This document shows positions 41,330-49,978 of a stretch of 64,000 nt of DNA, in pieces (within the stretch, counting starts at the first letter, position 1; every line of letters starts with the position of its first letter). This stretch comes from an uncultured Eubacteriales bacterium (GTDB lineage: Bacteria; Bacillota; Clostridia; Christensenellales; Aristaeellaceae), in contig OMZY01000002.1 of assembly GCA_900315675.1 (NCBI GenBank), positions 124,001 to 188,000 on the forward strand, written 5' to 3'. Both the position numbers and the translations under genes were made by a program. The notes under the pieces are model-generated. The model had not been told where the DNA came from. It did not search any database and saw nothing but the letters and a program-made list of their open reading frames with translations.

Positions 41330-43191
41330 ACCGTAACGCTCTTCGCCAGGTTCCTCGGTTTATCCACATCCAGGCCCCGGTTCACGCTGGTGTAATAGCC
41401 CAGCAGCTGCAGGGGAACAATCGCCAGGGACGCGATAAAGTGTTCGTCGGTTTTCGGCACATAAACGGTGAAGTTTACCGAATCCTCCACCGAGAAATTC
41501 CCGTTTGTAGTCAGCCCCATCAGGTAGGCGCCGCGGCTCTTGCATTCCAGCATATTGCTCAGCGTCTTTTCAAACAGGCTTCCCTGCGTCAGCACGCCGA
41601 TCACCAGGGTGTTCTGTTCAATCAGGCTGATCGTTCCGTGCTTCAGTTCGCCTGCCGCGTAGGCCTCGGAATGGATATAGCTGATCTCCTTCATCTTCAG
41701 GCTGCCTTCCAGGCTGATCGCGTAATCCAGTCCCCGGCCGATAAAGAAGATATCGTGGGTATTGGCGATCTTGGAGGAGAACCACTGCAGCCGCTGTTTT
41801 TCCTCCAGCACCCGGCCGATCTGGTCCGGAATGGCGGCCAGTGCCTCCAGGAAGCCGGTCACCTGTTCTTCCGTAATCTGCTCTTTGACCGCGGCCATCC
41901 GGACCGCCAGCACATCCATGGCAATCAGCTGGGCGCTGTAGGCCTTCGTAGTCGCCACGGCAATTTCCGGTCCGGCCAGGGTATACAGCGTATGATCCGC
42001 TTCCCGGGCAATCGTGGATCCGATCACGTTCACTACGGCCAGCGTCATCGCCCCGCGTTCCTTGGCCACCCGCAGGGCCGCCAGGCTGTCCGCGGTTTCT
42101 CCGCTCTGGGAAATGATAATCACCAGCGTATCCGGCGCCACGGGAATGCTGCGGTACCGGTATTCGCTCGCCAGCTCCACACGCACCGGAATTTTCGCCA
42201 GATCCTCGATCACATACTGGGAAGCCATGCCCACATGCCAGGCGGAACCGCAGGCCACAATATCAACCCGGCTGATCTTCCGGAGTTCCTCATCGGTCAG
42301 CCCCGTCTCCGCCAGCGTAATCTTTCCGTCCTTCACCAGGCTGTTCAGCGTATCCCGAACCGCCTTGGGCTGCTCGTGGATTTCCTTGAGCATGAAGTGC
42401 TCATATCCGTCTTTTTCCGCCGCGGCGGCATCCCAGGTGATTTCGGTCAGCGGCAGCTGCACCTCATCCCCGTTCAGGTCATAGAACTTCACCTCTCCGG
42501 CGGTGATCCGGCCGACCTGCAGGTTGTCGATATAGTACACATTCCGCGTGTATTTCAGGATAGCCGGCACGTCCGACGCCAGATAGGAAGCGCCATCCGC
42601 CGTACCGATGACCAGCGGGGAATCCTTCCGGGCTACAAAGATTTCGTCCGGATAATCCTTGAACATCAGCGCCAGCGCATAGCTTCCCCTGATCCGGACC
42701 ATCGCCCGGGTAATAGCGTCCACCGGGCCGATCTTATACTTCTTGTAATAATAGTCCACCAGTTTCACCGCCACCTCGGTGTCGGTTTCACTGTAAAAAG
42801 CGTAATCATGACGCAGCAGCTTTTCCTTCAGCTCCGTGAAGTTTTCGATGATGCCGTTGTGCACGCCCACCACGTCGCTCTCCACCGGGCCGCAGCCGGA
42901 TCCGGAGCAGTTGCCGCTCACATGCGGATGCGCGTTCACCATGCTGGGATCGCCGTGTGTGGCCCACCGGGTATGGCCAATGCCGCAGCAGCCGGGCAGG
43001 GCGCGGCCCTGGTCCGTCTTGTCCGCCAGATGGTACAGCTTGCCGGTGGCCTTCACGACCTCCGCCGGAGCTGTGCCGTCACGTACCGCCAGTCCGGCGG
43101 AGTCATACCCGCGGTATTCCAGCCGTGCCAGTCCGTCCAGTAAGATCGGTGCCGCCTGTACATGTCCCGTATACCCAACTATTCCGCACAT
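41323..43191 (-). CDS. glmS: Glutamine-fructose-6-phosphate aminotransferase (isomerizing)
   Basis: This 622-residue enzyme makes glucosamine-6-phosphate for wall and amino-sugar synthesis. The start MCGIVGYTG exposes the catalytic cysteine after Met removal. GHTRWATHG and the NGIIENF loop belong to the glutaminase. Two SIS domains follow, with SQSGETADSLAALR and the end KPRNLAKSVTVE. The ATG at 43191 has AAAGGAG upstream; a longer frame would place residues before the catalytic cysteine. No glmS ribozyme core was recognised upstream. A GH20 hexosaminidase gene lies directly upstream on the same strand. Confidence 0.97.
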   Translation of the reverse strand: MCGIVGYTGHVQAAPILLDGLARLEYRGYDSAGLAVRDGTAPAEVVKATGKLYHLADKTDQGRALPGCCGIGHTRWATHGDPSMVNAHPHVSGNCSGSGCGPVESDVVGVHNGIIENFTELKEKLLRHDYAFYSETDTEVAVKLVDYYYKKYKIGPVDAITRAMVRIRGSYALALMFKDYPDEIFVARKDSPLVIGTADGASYLASDVPAILKYTRNVYYIDNLQVGRITAGEVKFYDLNGDEVQLPLTEITWDAAAAEKDGYEHFMLKEIHEQPKAVRDTLNSLVKDGKITLAETGLTDEELRKISRVDIVACGSAWHVGMASQYVIEDLAKIPVRVELASEYRYRSIPVAPDTLVIIISQSGETADSLAALRVAKERGAMTLAVVNVIGSTIAREADHTLYTLAGPEIAVATTKAYSAQLIAMDVLAVRMAAVKEQITEEQVTGFLEALAAIPDQIGRVLEEKQRLQWFSSKIANTHDIFFIGRGLDYAISLEGSLKMKEISYIHSEAYAAGELKHGTISLIEQNTLVIGVLTQGSLFEKTLSNMLECKSRGAYLMGLTTNGNFSVEDSVNFTVYVPKTDEHFIASLAIVPLQLLGYYTSVNRGLDVDKPRNLAKSVTVE

Positions 43192-43254
43192 GCTGATTAA
43201 CTCCTTTGTCAACATTCGGCAGTCCTGCGTTCTTCACAAAACCTGTTTTCAAAC

Positions 43255-43302
43255 AAAAAAAGAGCGCAGGGCAGACCGTCTTGCCTGACGCCCTTGCCCT
43301 GC
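43255..43302 (-). terminator. Terminator or attenuator between the hexosaminidase gene and glmS
   Basis: GCAGGGCA (43266-43273) pairs with TGCCCTGC (43295-43302), with an inner CGTC/GACG stem, and seven T follow on the minus strand. It can end the hexosaminidase transcript. It also lies directly after the start point expected from the promoter at 43310-43338. Confidence 0.78.
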
Positions 43303-43309
43303 TGCCCGT

Positions 43310-43338
43310 ATGCTACCACCATCGTTTCTTCCTGTCAA
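43310..43338 (-). promoter_or_regulatory. Promoter candidate for glmS
   Basis: In minus-strand reading, TTGACA, a 17-bp spacer and TAGCAT. The hairpin and T-run follow immediately, which would allow control by premature termination. Confidence 0.55.
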
Positions 43339-43379
43339 GATAAAACACAATCAGGAAACATTCTTCATGGATGATGAAT

Positions 43380-45374
43380 TCAGAATGCTGACCGGATCAT
43401 CTTTCCTTTCGCCGCCCCGGGTTTCCTTCCTTCCATCAGCAACGCCTTCATCTTGCACTGCAGCGACGTTTTCTCCGGCAGCCTGCTGATATCCAGCCCT
43501 TCCCGCTGCCCCTGGGCTACATAAAACACCCATTCCAGCGCCGCCTCATCTTCCGGGTATACTTCCAGAATCTCAAACGCTTCCTGGAACTGCAGGATCC
43601 TCGATCCTGCCGGCAGTAATTCCTTCAGCACCGGAGAAAGCAGCCAGCTTTCACAGGTTTTCGGCGTATCTGCCCATTCCGGAAACCGTTCCCGGAGGAA
43701 CCGTTCCGCCGCCTCCAGCGAAGCGTTCATCAGCGCAGGTTCCAGCCGCGCGTCCGACGGAATATGCAGGCCGGTTTCCCGTCCGCCCTCCTCGTTTTCC
43801 GCCAGCTCATATTCCAGTTCCCCGATCCGGAACAGCCTGGCTCCGATCTGCCGGACAGTCCACCCGTACCGGTCGAATCCGTCCCGTCCGTAGGATCTTC
43901 TGTGTTCCGAGATAAACCGGGGGAAGCACTTCATTGTATCCACCCAGATTTCTTCCGGAATATCCTTCCAGGCGCCGTACTTCCGGCTTTCTGCGGCGGT
44001 CATCAGCTGGCGGATCAGAATCCCCGCGCCGTCATCCTGCTTTGGAATGGCCTGTCCGTTGATTTCCGCCCAGACGCTGTCTCCGCCCTTCAGCACAAAC
44101 TCCCGGGCAATCCCCAGGCTTTCTGCCAGCCGTTCCGCGTCCTCCAGCAGCACCATTTTCCGTTCCTTCAGTTCAAAGGCCTCCGCCTCGCCGGATAAGA
44201 TCGTCTGCTGTTCTTTTTTCCGGTCCGCCGCCGCGTCTTCCGGGCTCATATTCCACAGTTCCTCCGGCGCACCTTTCAGGCCGGTCTTCTTTTCCACTTC
44301 GGCCTCCAGTTCCTTCACTTTCTCCCTGAATACTTCCCAGGGAACCTGATCCTCCCCGGACATTTTCAGGCTCGCCGCCGTCAGCCGCGGAAACAGCTGC
44401 CATGCAGCCCGTTCCAGATCCGCCACCCGTTCTGTCCACAGCGGGCACTCGATACCCAGCAGCCGTTCTTCCATTCCCGCGGCATAGTCCGGCACCTGCT
44501 CCGTTTCCCAGATATGCCGGACGTCGATCGCGCCGTAGCAGTAGTCCAGGTAGAAATCATCCGTATCGGAGCGGATAACCGATCCGCCGGCTTTCATGAA
44601 TGCCCGGGTATTCTCCCGGCCGCCCATCCATTGCTGCACAATAAAGTGATCCGGAAGCATGCCGCCCGCCAGCACGTCATTCCACACAACGGTCTTCCGT
44701 CCCTTCCCTGCCAGGTATTCACCGATCTGCATCAGCAGCCGGCGCTGCAGGTCATCCTCTGATTTCAGGCCCAGTTCCCGGATCCGCCGCTGGCAGTCCG
44801 GACACCGCCGCCAGCGGAATTTCAGCGCTTCATCCCCGCCGATATGCACAGCCGGGAAGGGAAACAGTTCCATCACCTCGTCCAGGACGTCTTTCAGAAA
44901 ATTGAAGACTTCCTCCCGGCCTGCGCACACCAGGGCTGGAAAAATCCCGCCGGATATTTCCACTTTCTCTTCCCAGTGTTTCCCGTCCCCGCGCCTGCAG
45001 CCCAGTTCCGGATAAGCCGCCAGCAGGGCCGCCGCGTGTCCGGGCATCTCAATTTCCGGAATAATATCTATTCCGAGTTCCCGTGCGTACGCCACAACCT
45101 CCCGGATCTCCGCCTGTGTGTAGAACCCGCTGTTCCGTTCCTTTGCCGGTGTTCCGCCGAAATAAGAATCTCCCCGCCGGGATCCCTTTTCCGTCAGCAG
45201 CGGATACTTCCTGATTTCAATCCGCCAGCCCTGATCGTCCGTCAGGTGCCAGTGCATCCGGTTCAGTTTCAGCTCAGCCGCAGCCAGCAGCAGCGTTTTG
45301 ATTTCGTTCACAGGCATAAAGTGCCGGCAGACGTCCAGCATAAAGCCCCGGTATTCATATATCTTCCGATCCAT
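43380..45374 (-). CDS. Glycoside hydrolase family 20 (beta-N-acetylhexosaminidase-like)
   Basis: This protein of 664 residues begins directly with the GH20 barrel (YEYRGFMLDVCRHFMPVNEI, MHWHLTDDQGWRIEI) and lacks the usual N-terminal GH20b domain. The catalytic pair is D181-E182 in VHIGGDEALKF. From about residue 330 there is a long C-terminal region, partly helical, that I do not recognise. It lacks a signal peptide, so it should cleave N-acetylglucosamine from imported material. The start at 45374 has AAGGAG 6 bp upstream. It lies upstream of glmS and fits amino-sugar recycling. Confidence 0.88.
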   Translation of the reverse strand: MDRKIYEYRGFMLDVCRHFMPVNEIKTLLLAAAELKLNRMHWHLTDDQGWRIEIRKYPLLTEKGSRRGDSYFGGTPAKERNSGFYTQAEIREVVAYARELGIDIIPEIEMPGHAAALLAAYPELGCRRGDGKHWEEKVEISGGIFPALVCAGREEVFNFLKDVLDEVMELFPFPAVHIGGDEALKFRWRRCPDCQRRIRELGLKSEDDLQRRLLMQIGEYLAGKGRKTVVWNDVLAGGMLPDHFIVQQWMGGRENTRAFMKAGGSVIRSDTDDFYLDYCYGAIDVRHIWETEQVPDYAAGMEERLLGIECPLWTERVADLERAAWQLFPRLTAASLKMSGEDQVPWEVFREKVKELEAEVEKKTGLKGAPEELWNMSPEDAAADRKKEQQTILSGEAEAFELKERKMVLLEDAERLAESLGIAREFVLKGGDSVWAEINGQAIPKQDDGAGILIRQLMTAAESRKYGAWKDIPEEIWVDTMKCFPRFISEHRRSYGRDGFDRYGWTVRQIGARLFRIGELEYELAENEEGGRETGLHIPSDARLEPALMNASLEAAERFLRERFPEWADTPKTCESWLLSPVLKELLPAGSRILQFQEAFEILEVYPEDEAALEWVFYVAQGQREGLDISRLPEKTSLQCKMKALLMEGRKPGAAKGKMIRSAF

Positions 45375-45454
45375 TTTTATCTCCTTCCGGATCTCATTCT
45401 GAAATAGCATATCATATCCGTTTTGCAGATACAAAGAAGGAACGATCCGTCCTC

Positions 45455-45482
45455 TTGACAATCTCCTTCCGTGCAGTATAAT
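45455..45482 (+). promoter_or_regulatory. Promoter of purC
   Basis: TTGACA at 45455-45460, a 16-bp spacer and a perfect TATAAT at 45477-45482. The leader is too short for a purine riboswitch. Confidence 0.8.
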
Positions 45483-45517
45483 TCCCCCCGTAAAAAATCA
45501 CTCAGGAGGATACAGCC

Positions 45518-46228
45518 ATGGTTAAGGGTGCGCAGCTTTATGAAGGAAAAGCCAAAAAGGTGTTCAGCACGGATGATCCCGAACTGCTGATTGTCGATTA
45601 TAAGGACGATGCCACCGCTTTCAACGGCCTGAAAAAGGGAACCATTCAGGGCAAGGGCGTCATCAACAACCACATGAGCAATATGCTGATGCAGCGGCTT
45701 GAAAAGAAAGGCATCCCCACCCATTTCGTGCAGGAGCTCAGCGAACGGGAAACCCTCGTAAAAAAAGTTTCCATTGTCCCGCTGGAAGTGATTATCCGCA
45801 ACATTTCCGCCGGTTCCTTCGCCAAGCACTACGGTGTGGTGGAAGGCATTGTCTTCGACGCGCCGACCATCGAGTTCTCCTATAAGAACGACGATCTGGG
45901 CGATCCCCTGATCAACGAATATCAGGCCCTGGCGCTGAAGCTCGCCACCAAAGAGGAAATCGAGACCATCAAAAAGTACGCCTTTGCGGTGAATGAAGAA
46001 CTGAAAGCCATCTGGAAGGGCGTCGGCGTTACCCTGGTGGACTTCAAGCTGGAGTTCGGCCGCCTGTCCGATGGCACCATCGTCCTCGCGGATGAAATCA
46101 GCCCCGATACCTGCCGTCTCTGGGACAGCAAAACCAACGAAAAGCTGGATAAAGACCGTTTCCGCCGTGATATGGGCGGCGTCGAGGAAGCTTACCAGGA
46201 GATCATGCGCAGACTTACGGAGGCTTGA
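45518..46228 (+). CDS. purC: Phosphoribosylaminoimidazole-succinocarboxamide synthase
   Basis: This 236-residue SAICAR synthetase joins CAIR and aspartate in purine synthesis. It starts with [31 protein letters not shown] and has the family motifs [12 protein letters not shown]-like [28 protein letters not shown] and [14 protein letters not shown]. Length is standard. CAGGAGG precedes the ATG. It stands alone with its own promoter and terminator rather than within a pur operon. Confidence 0.96.
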   Translation: MVKGAQLYEGKAKKVFSTDDPELLIVDYKDDATAFNGLKKGTIQGKGVINNHMSNMLMQRLEKKGIPTHFVQELSERETLVKKVSIVPLEVIIRNISAGSFAKHYGVVEGIVFDAPTIEFSYKNDDLGDPLINEYQALALKLATKEEIETIKKYAFAVNEELKAIWKGVGVTLVDFKLEFGRLSDGTIVLADEISPDTCRLWDSKTNEKLDKDRFRRDMGGVEEAYQEIMRRLTEA

Positions 46229-46284
46229 ACCGCAGTAAGGCTGACGGATAACGCTTCACTGGTATCTCACCGTTGATAACACTA

Positions 46285-46317
46285 ACACCCTTTGCCGTCC
46301 CGGCAAAGGGTGTTTTC
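46285..46317 (+). terminator. Terminator after purC
   Basis: ACACCCTTTGCCG pairs with CGGCAAAGGGTGT around 3 bases, followed by TTTTC. It lies between the convergent purC and Rrf2 genes. Confidence 0.9.
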
Positions 46318-46340
46318 TTGTCATTGCTTGTCTCTGCGTG

Positions 46341-46742
46341 TCATTTGTGAATCAGTTCGCTCAGCTTTTTGGAGAACAGGAAGTCATGCACCAGCTGATC
46401 CAGCTCCTGCCACAGCGGGAACGTCACGCAGCTGGCCACCCGCGGACATTCCTCCGCGTCCTTCTGCAGGCAGGCCACCGGAGCAAGGGTTCCCTCCATC
46501 CGTTCCACAATTTCCCCGATGGAATACTCCTCCGGCTTGCGCAGCAGCACATAGCCGCCGCCCTTGCCGCTGGCGCCCTTCACAAGCTTTCCATCCACCA
46601 GCTCTTTCACAATGATCTCCAGGTACTTCTTGGAGATACCCTGCCGCTCCGCAATATCCTTCAGCGGCACAGGCTGCCCTTTCTCGTTCTCCGCCAGGTC
46701 AATCATCACCCGGAGCGCATAGCGGCCTTTTGTGGAAATCAT
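46341..46742 (-). CDS. Rrf2 family regulator with candidate Fe-S cysteines (IscR/CymR-like)
   Basis: This 133-residue protein has the Rrf2 winged helix (MISTKGRYALRVMIDLAENE, IAERQGISKKYLEIIVKELVDGKLVKGASGKGGGYVL). Three cysteines lie in VACLQKDAEECPRVASC, the spacing expected for Fe-S cluster ligands in IscR-type members. CymR-type members lack the cluster, so IscR-like is preferred. GGAGGG precedes the ATG. It is divergent from nifS-nifU, whose promoter shares a sequence block with this gene's own promoter and with the cyst(e)ine-type ABC operon at 51.7 kb. Regulation of sulfur and Fe-S genes is therefore likely. Confidence 0.92.
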   Translation of the reverse strand: MISTKGRYALRVMIDLAENEKGQPVPLKDIAERQGISKKYLEIIVKELVDGKLVKGASGKGGGYVLLRKPEEYSIGEIVERMEGTLAPVACLQKDAEECPRVASCVTFPLWQELDQLVHDFLFSKKLSELIHK

Positions 46743-46770
46743 ACAGGATCCCTCCGAAAAATGTTTATTG

Positions 46771-46803
46771 CCTATTTTACCGTAGGGTAGGTAGGCAAGT
46801 CAA
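46771..46803 (-). promoter_or_regulatory. Promoter of the Rrf2 gene with operator-like block
   Basis: In minus-strand reading, TTGACT, an 18-bp spacer and TAAAAT. The plus strand at 46771-46791 holds CCTATT, CG and GGGTA in the same spacing as the nifS block at 46919, which suggests autoregulation. Confidence 0.65.
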
Positions 46804-46918
46804 GTATATATCCTCCGCTCTGTTCCGTTTTTCCGTTCAGGCCGGGGCTGCTCCTTTCTCTTCCTGCCGCTGTGCCGGGAGAGACATCAGTGCCGGAAAC
46901 TCGTCCGGTTTTTATTTG

Positions 46919-46951
46919 CCTATTGACACGGTGGGTAAAAGGAAATATAAT
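46919..46951 (+). promoter_or_regulatory. Consensus promoter of nifS-nifU with Rrf2-type operator
   Basis: TTGACA (46923-46928), 17 bp and TATAAT (46946-46951) form a perfect consensus promoter. The block 46919-46939, from CCTATTGACAC to GTGGGTAAA, equals 51646-51666 at 20 of 21 positions. Confidence 0.8.
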
Positions 46952-46993
46952 GCTCATGCTGCTGAAGCAATTGTAAGCAAAGGAGTTGCCTGA

Positions 46994-48181
46994 ATGAGCA
47001 TTTACGCGGATCACGCCGCGACCACCGCCATGAGTGAGGCGGCCATTGAAGCCATGACCCGCTGTATGCGGGATTGTTACGGAAACCCCTCCAGCCTGTA
47101 CCGCATCGGTCAGCAGGCCAAAGAAGTCCTGGAACAGGCCCGTGAAGAGGTTGCTTCCGTGATTAACGCGCAGCCGCGCGAGATTTATTTCACTTCCGGC
47201 GGATCCGAAGCCGATAACCAGGCCATCCGTTCCGCTGCCCTTGCCGGAAAGAAGAAAGGCAAAACCCATATCATATCCTCTGCCTTTGAGCATCATGCCG
47301 TGCTTCATACCCTGAACACCCTGAAGCTGGAAGGCTTTGACGTGACGCTCCTGCCGGTGCACGAAAACGGCATTGTCATCCCCGCTGAGGTGGAGGCCGC
47401 TATCCGTCCGGACACCTGCCTTGTCACCATCATGTATGCCAACAATGAAATCGGCACCATCCAGCCCATCCGTGAAATCGGCGCCGTCTGCCGTGCGCAT
47501 AATGTGCTCTTCCATACGGACGCGGTACAGGCTGTCGGTCCCCTGGCGATCGATGTACAGGCGGAAAGCATTGATTACCTTTCCGCCTCCTCCCATAAAT
47601 TCCACGGTCCCAAAGGCGTCGGCTTCCTGTATGCCCGCAAGGGAGTTCCGCTTACGTCGCTGATCGACGGCGGCGCTCAGGAACGCGGACGCCGTGCCGG
47701 CACCGAAAACGTCCCCGGTATTGTGGGGATGGCCGCCGCCCTGAAGGAAACCGTTGCGGAAAGGGAAAGTGAAAACGCCCGTCTGACCGTCCTCCGGGAC
47801 CGTCTGATCGCCGGTCTTTCGGAAATCCCCCATTCTGCCCTGAACGGAGACGCGGAAAAGCGTCTTCCCGGCAACGTCAACTTCTGCTTTGAGGGCATTG
47901 AGGGGGAATCCCTGCTGCTCCTGCTGGATGAAAAGGGCATCAGCGCCTCCTCTGGCAGCGCCTGCACCTCCGGTTCCCTGGATCCCAGCCATGTGCTGCT
48001 GGCCATCGGCCGGATTCATGATGTGGCTCACGGTTCCCTGCGCCTTTCGCTGGGCCGGGAGAACACCCCTGAAGATGTGGAATACATCATTCCCGCTGTG
48101 AAAGACGTCGTCACCTACCTCCGCGGTTTCTCCCCCGTCTGGCGGGATCTGCAGAGCGGTAAAAAATCCTTTATTCTGTAA
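46994..48181 (+). CDS. nifS: Cysteine desulfurase
   Basis: This 395-residue PLP enzyme takes sulfur from cysteine for Fe-S assembly. It begins IYADHAATTAMSEAAIEAM; the PLP lysine is in SASSHKFHGPKGVGFLY and the persulfide cysteine in SSGSACTSGS near residue 330. It belongs to the NifS/IscS group by the long cysteine loop. AAAGGAG precedes the ATG. It lies 17 bp upstream of the scaffold gene nifU and is divergent from the Rrf2 gene. Confidence 0.96.
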   Translation: MSIYADHAATTAMSEAAIEAMTRCMRDCYGNPSSLYRIGQQAKEVLEQAREEVASVINAQPREIYFTSGGSEADNQAIRSAALAGKKKGKTHIISSAFEHHAVLHTLNTLKLEGFDVTLLPVHENGIVIPAEVEAAIRPDTCLVTIMYANNEIGTIQPIREIGAVCRAHNVLFHTDAVQAVGPLAIDVQAESIDYLSASSHKFHGPKGVGFLYARKGVPLTSLIDGGAQERGRRAGTENVPGIVGMAAALKETVAERESENARLTVLRDRLIAGLSEIPHSALNGDAEKRLPGNVNFCFEGIEGESLLLLLDEKGISASSGSACTSGSLDPSHVLLAIGRIHDVAHGSLRLSLGRENTPEDVEYIIPAVKDVVTYLRGFSPVWRDLQSGKKSFIL

Positions 48182-48198
48182 TTCGGGAGGATACGCAT

Positions 48199-48588
48199 AT
48201 GGCACTGTACAGTGAAAAAGTAATGGATCATTTCCTTCATCCCCGCAACGTCGGCGTCATTGAGGATGCCGATGCCGTCGGCGAGGTCGGCAACGCAAAG
48301 TGCGGGGACATCATGAAGATGTACCTGAAAATCAAGGATGACATCGTTGAGGATGTCAAATTCGAAACCTTCGGCTGCGGCAGCGCCATTGCCTCCAGCT
48401 CCATGGCTACGGAGATGATCAAGGGCAAGCCTCTCTCCGAGGTGGCCAAGCTGACCAACCAGGCCGTTACCGAGGCCCTGGACGGACTCCCCGCCCATAA
48501 GATCCACTGCTCCGTTCTGGCGGAAGAAGCGATCAAGTCCGCCCTGGAGGATTACGAAGCCCGGAAGGCTTCGAAAGCCAACTCTTAA
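48199..48588 (+). CDS. nifU: Fe-S cluster scaffold protein (NifU N-terminal/IscU type)
   Basis: This 129-residue protein is of IscU size. The three cluster cysteines are present in NAKCGD (C35, with the adjacent aspartate), FGCGSAIASSS (C60) and KIHCSVL (C104). The C-terminal LPPVK-like chaperone motif reads LPAHK. It accepts sulfur from NifS and forms the second gene of the unit, with GGGAGG upstream. Confidence 0.95.
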   Translation: MALYSEKVMDHFLHPRNVGVIEDADAVGEVGNAKCGDIMKMYLKIKDDIVEDVKFETFGCGSAIASSSMATEMIKGKPLSEVAKLTNQAVTEALDGLPAHKIHCSVLAEEAIKSALEDYEARKASKANS

Positions 48589-48619
48589 CGCTTCACTATT
48601 CACTTATAACTGTCAGCTC

Positions 48620-48652
48620 AAAACGGCAGCGCATTCCTGCGCCGCCGTTTTT
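48620..48652 (+). terminator. Terminator after nifU
   Basis: AAAACGGC-N-GCGC pairs with GCGC-N-GCCGTTTT around 6 bases, with a T-run after it. It lies between convergent genes. Confidence 0.88.
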
Positions 48653-48670
48653 TGATCCGTCAAATTCTTC

Positions 48671-49891
48671 TCACTGATGCAGTCTGCATGTTCTTTTCAT
48701 GGCCACCGCGCTGGCGATATCCCCCAGCACATTGCAGCAGGTGGCGCCCGCATCCACCAGGATATTCACGCTCACATACATGCCCATAATCCCGGCCGGC
48801 AGTCCGGCAATCGCCGCCAGCGCCGCAAAGGACGCGATGGCGCTGTTCGGCACTCCCGGCGCGCCGATGCTCAGCAGCGTATTGCTCAGCAGCACCACTG
48901 CCAGCAGTCCGTACGGCAGATCCGTTCCGGTTGCGTTGGCGAAGAATACAATCATGAAGGACATCACGATGGACACAGCGTCCATATTGATTGTCGCCCC
49001 CAGCGGCAAAGCCAGGGAGGATATTTCGTTCGGCACTTCCATCTCATCTGTGCAACGTTTGCTGATCGGCAGCGTCGCGGAGGAGGATGCCGTGCCGAAG
49101 GCGTTCAGTGCTGCCGGAAGAGCTGTCACAAAGAAGCGCTTCAGGCTGAATTTCCCGATTCCCTTAACCAGGACAAGACCGTATACAATCACAATATACA
49201 GCAGCATCACCAGATACAGTGTGCCCAGCACCGCAGCCAGCGAAAGAATGGTCTGCAGCCCGTTCACATGCACCGTGCCGGCCAGGGAGCAGAACACGCC
49301 GACAGGCGTGGTATACATCACGGCGGAAATGATTTTCACGGAGATATGATCCACCGCTTCGCACAGTTTCACAAAGGGCTCCGCTTTGGGACCGAGCACC
49401 AGGCAGGTGATGCCGATGATGATCGCGAATGCCAGCACCTGCAGCATATTCCCGTTGGCAAAGGATGCGAATGGATTGGCCGGAATCAGATTTTTCAGCG
49501 TATCGAGCACGCTGGTGAATTCTGCGGCCTGAACCTCCGCCTCCGCCATTTCCACCGCGACGCCTGCACCGATATTCAGCGCCTTGGGCAGGAACAGGCC
49601 CAGCAGGCTGGCAAACAGGGTGGTACCGATAAAGTACAGGAGGGCTTGTCCGCCCACCCTGCCGGTAGCTGAAACGCTGCCGATTCCCTTGATGCCCACG
49701 ATCAGGGAGCAGAAAACCAGCGGATAGATCATCATGGTCAGTCCGTGGAGATATACGGTACTGATAAAGCTTGTGACCGGTTCCGCCCAGGCGGGCATCA
49801 CCAGTCCGAACAGCGCGCCGAGAATCAGTCCGGCCAGAATCGCAAGGCTGAGCCGGATCGCCTTTTTATTGGTCTGATACGTTTTTGACAT
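48671..49891 (-). CDS. Dicarboxylate/amino acid:cation symporter (DAACS family)
   Basis: This 406-residue protein has about eight membrane helices and two re-entrant loops. Its transport signature is ALNAFGTASSSATLPISKRC, followed by PLGATINMDAVSIVM with the NMD motif. The family includes glutamate/aspartate, serine/threonine and cystine (TcyP) symporters. Position after metY in a sulfur-amino-acid region favours an amino acid such as cystine, but this is context only. The ATG at 49891 has AGGAG 9 bp upstream; the longer frame to 49954 lacks a ribosome site. Confidence 0.88.
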   Translation of the reverse strand: MSKTYQTNKKAIRLSLAILAGLILGALFGLVMPAWAEPVTSFISTVYLHGLTMMIYPLVFCSLIVGIKGIGSVSATGRVGGQALLYFIGTTLFASLLGLFLPKALNIGAGVAVEMAEAEVQAAEFTSVLDTLKNLIPANPFASFANGNMLQVLAFAIIIGITCLVLGPKAEPFVKLCEAVDHISVKIISAVMYTTPVGVFCSLAGTVHVNGLQTILSLAAVLGTLYLVMLLYIVIVYGLVLVKGIGKFSLKRFFVTALPAALNAFGTASSSATLPISKRCTDEMEVPNEISSLALPLGATINMDAVSIVMSFMIVFFANATGTDLPYGLLAVVLLSNTLLSIGAPGVPNSAIASFAALAAIAGLPAGIMGMYVSVNILVDAGATCCNVLGDIASAVAMKRTCRLHQ

Positions 49892-49927
49892 CGTTTCAGT
49901 CTCCTGTCTGCATTGACTCACAGATAT

Positions 49928-49963
49928 GACGAAGGGATGCGGGAGTATCCGCACCCCTTTGTC
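49928..49963 (-). promoter_or_regulatory. Intercistronic hairpin between metY and the symporter gene
   Basis: GACGAAGGG-N-TGCGG and CCGCA-N-CCCTTTGTC pair around a short loop. The odd position is a G-U pair in the minus-strand RNA. No U-run follows, so stabilisation or partial termination is possible. Confidence 0.5.
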
Positions 49964-49978
49964 GTATTCTCTTTTCGC

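Noticed and set aside
41296-43143. Long plus-strand open frame (615 codons) opposite glmS
   Set aside because: It is the antisense shadow of glmS: composition is histidine/glutamine/arginine-rich, there is no ribosome site or domain, and glmS is certain. The same holds for the long opposite-strand frames over uxuA, dctM, nifS, metY and pyrG.
43192-43379. glmS ribozyme
   Set aside because: I looked for the characteristic core and cleavage context upstream of glmS and saw none. The interval is only about 190 bp and is filled by a promoter, hairpin and T-run.
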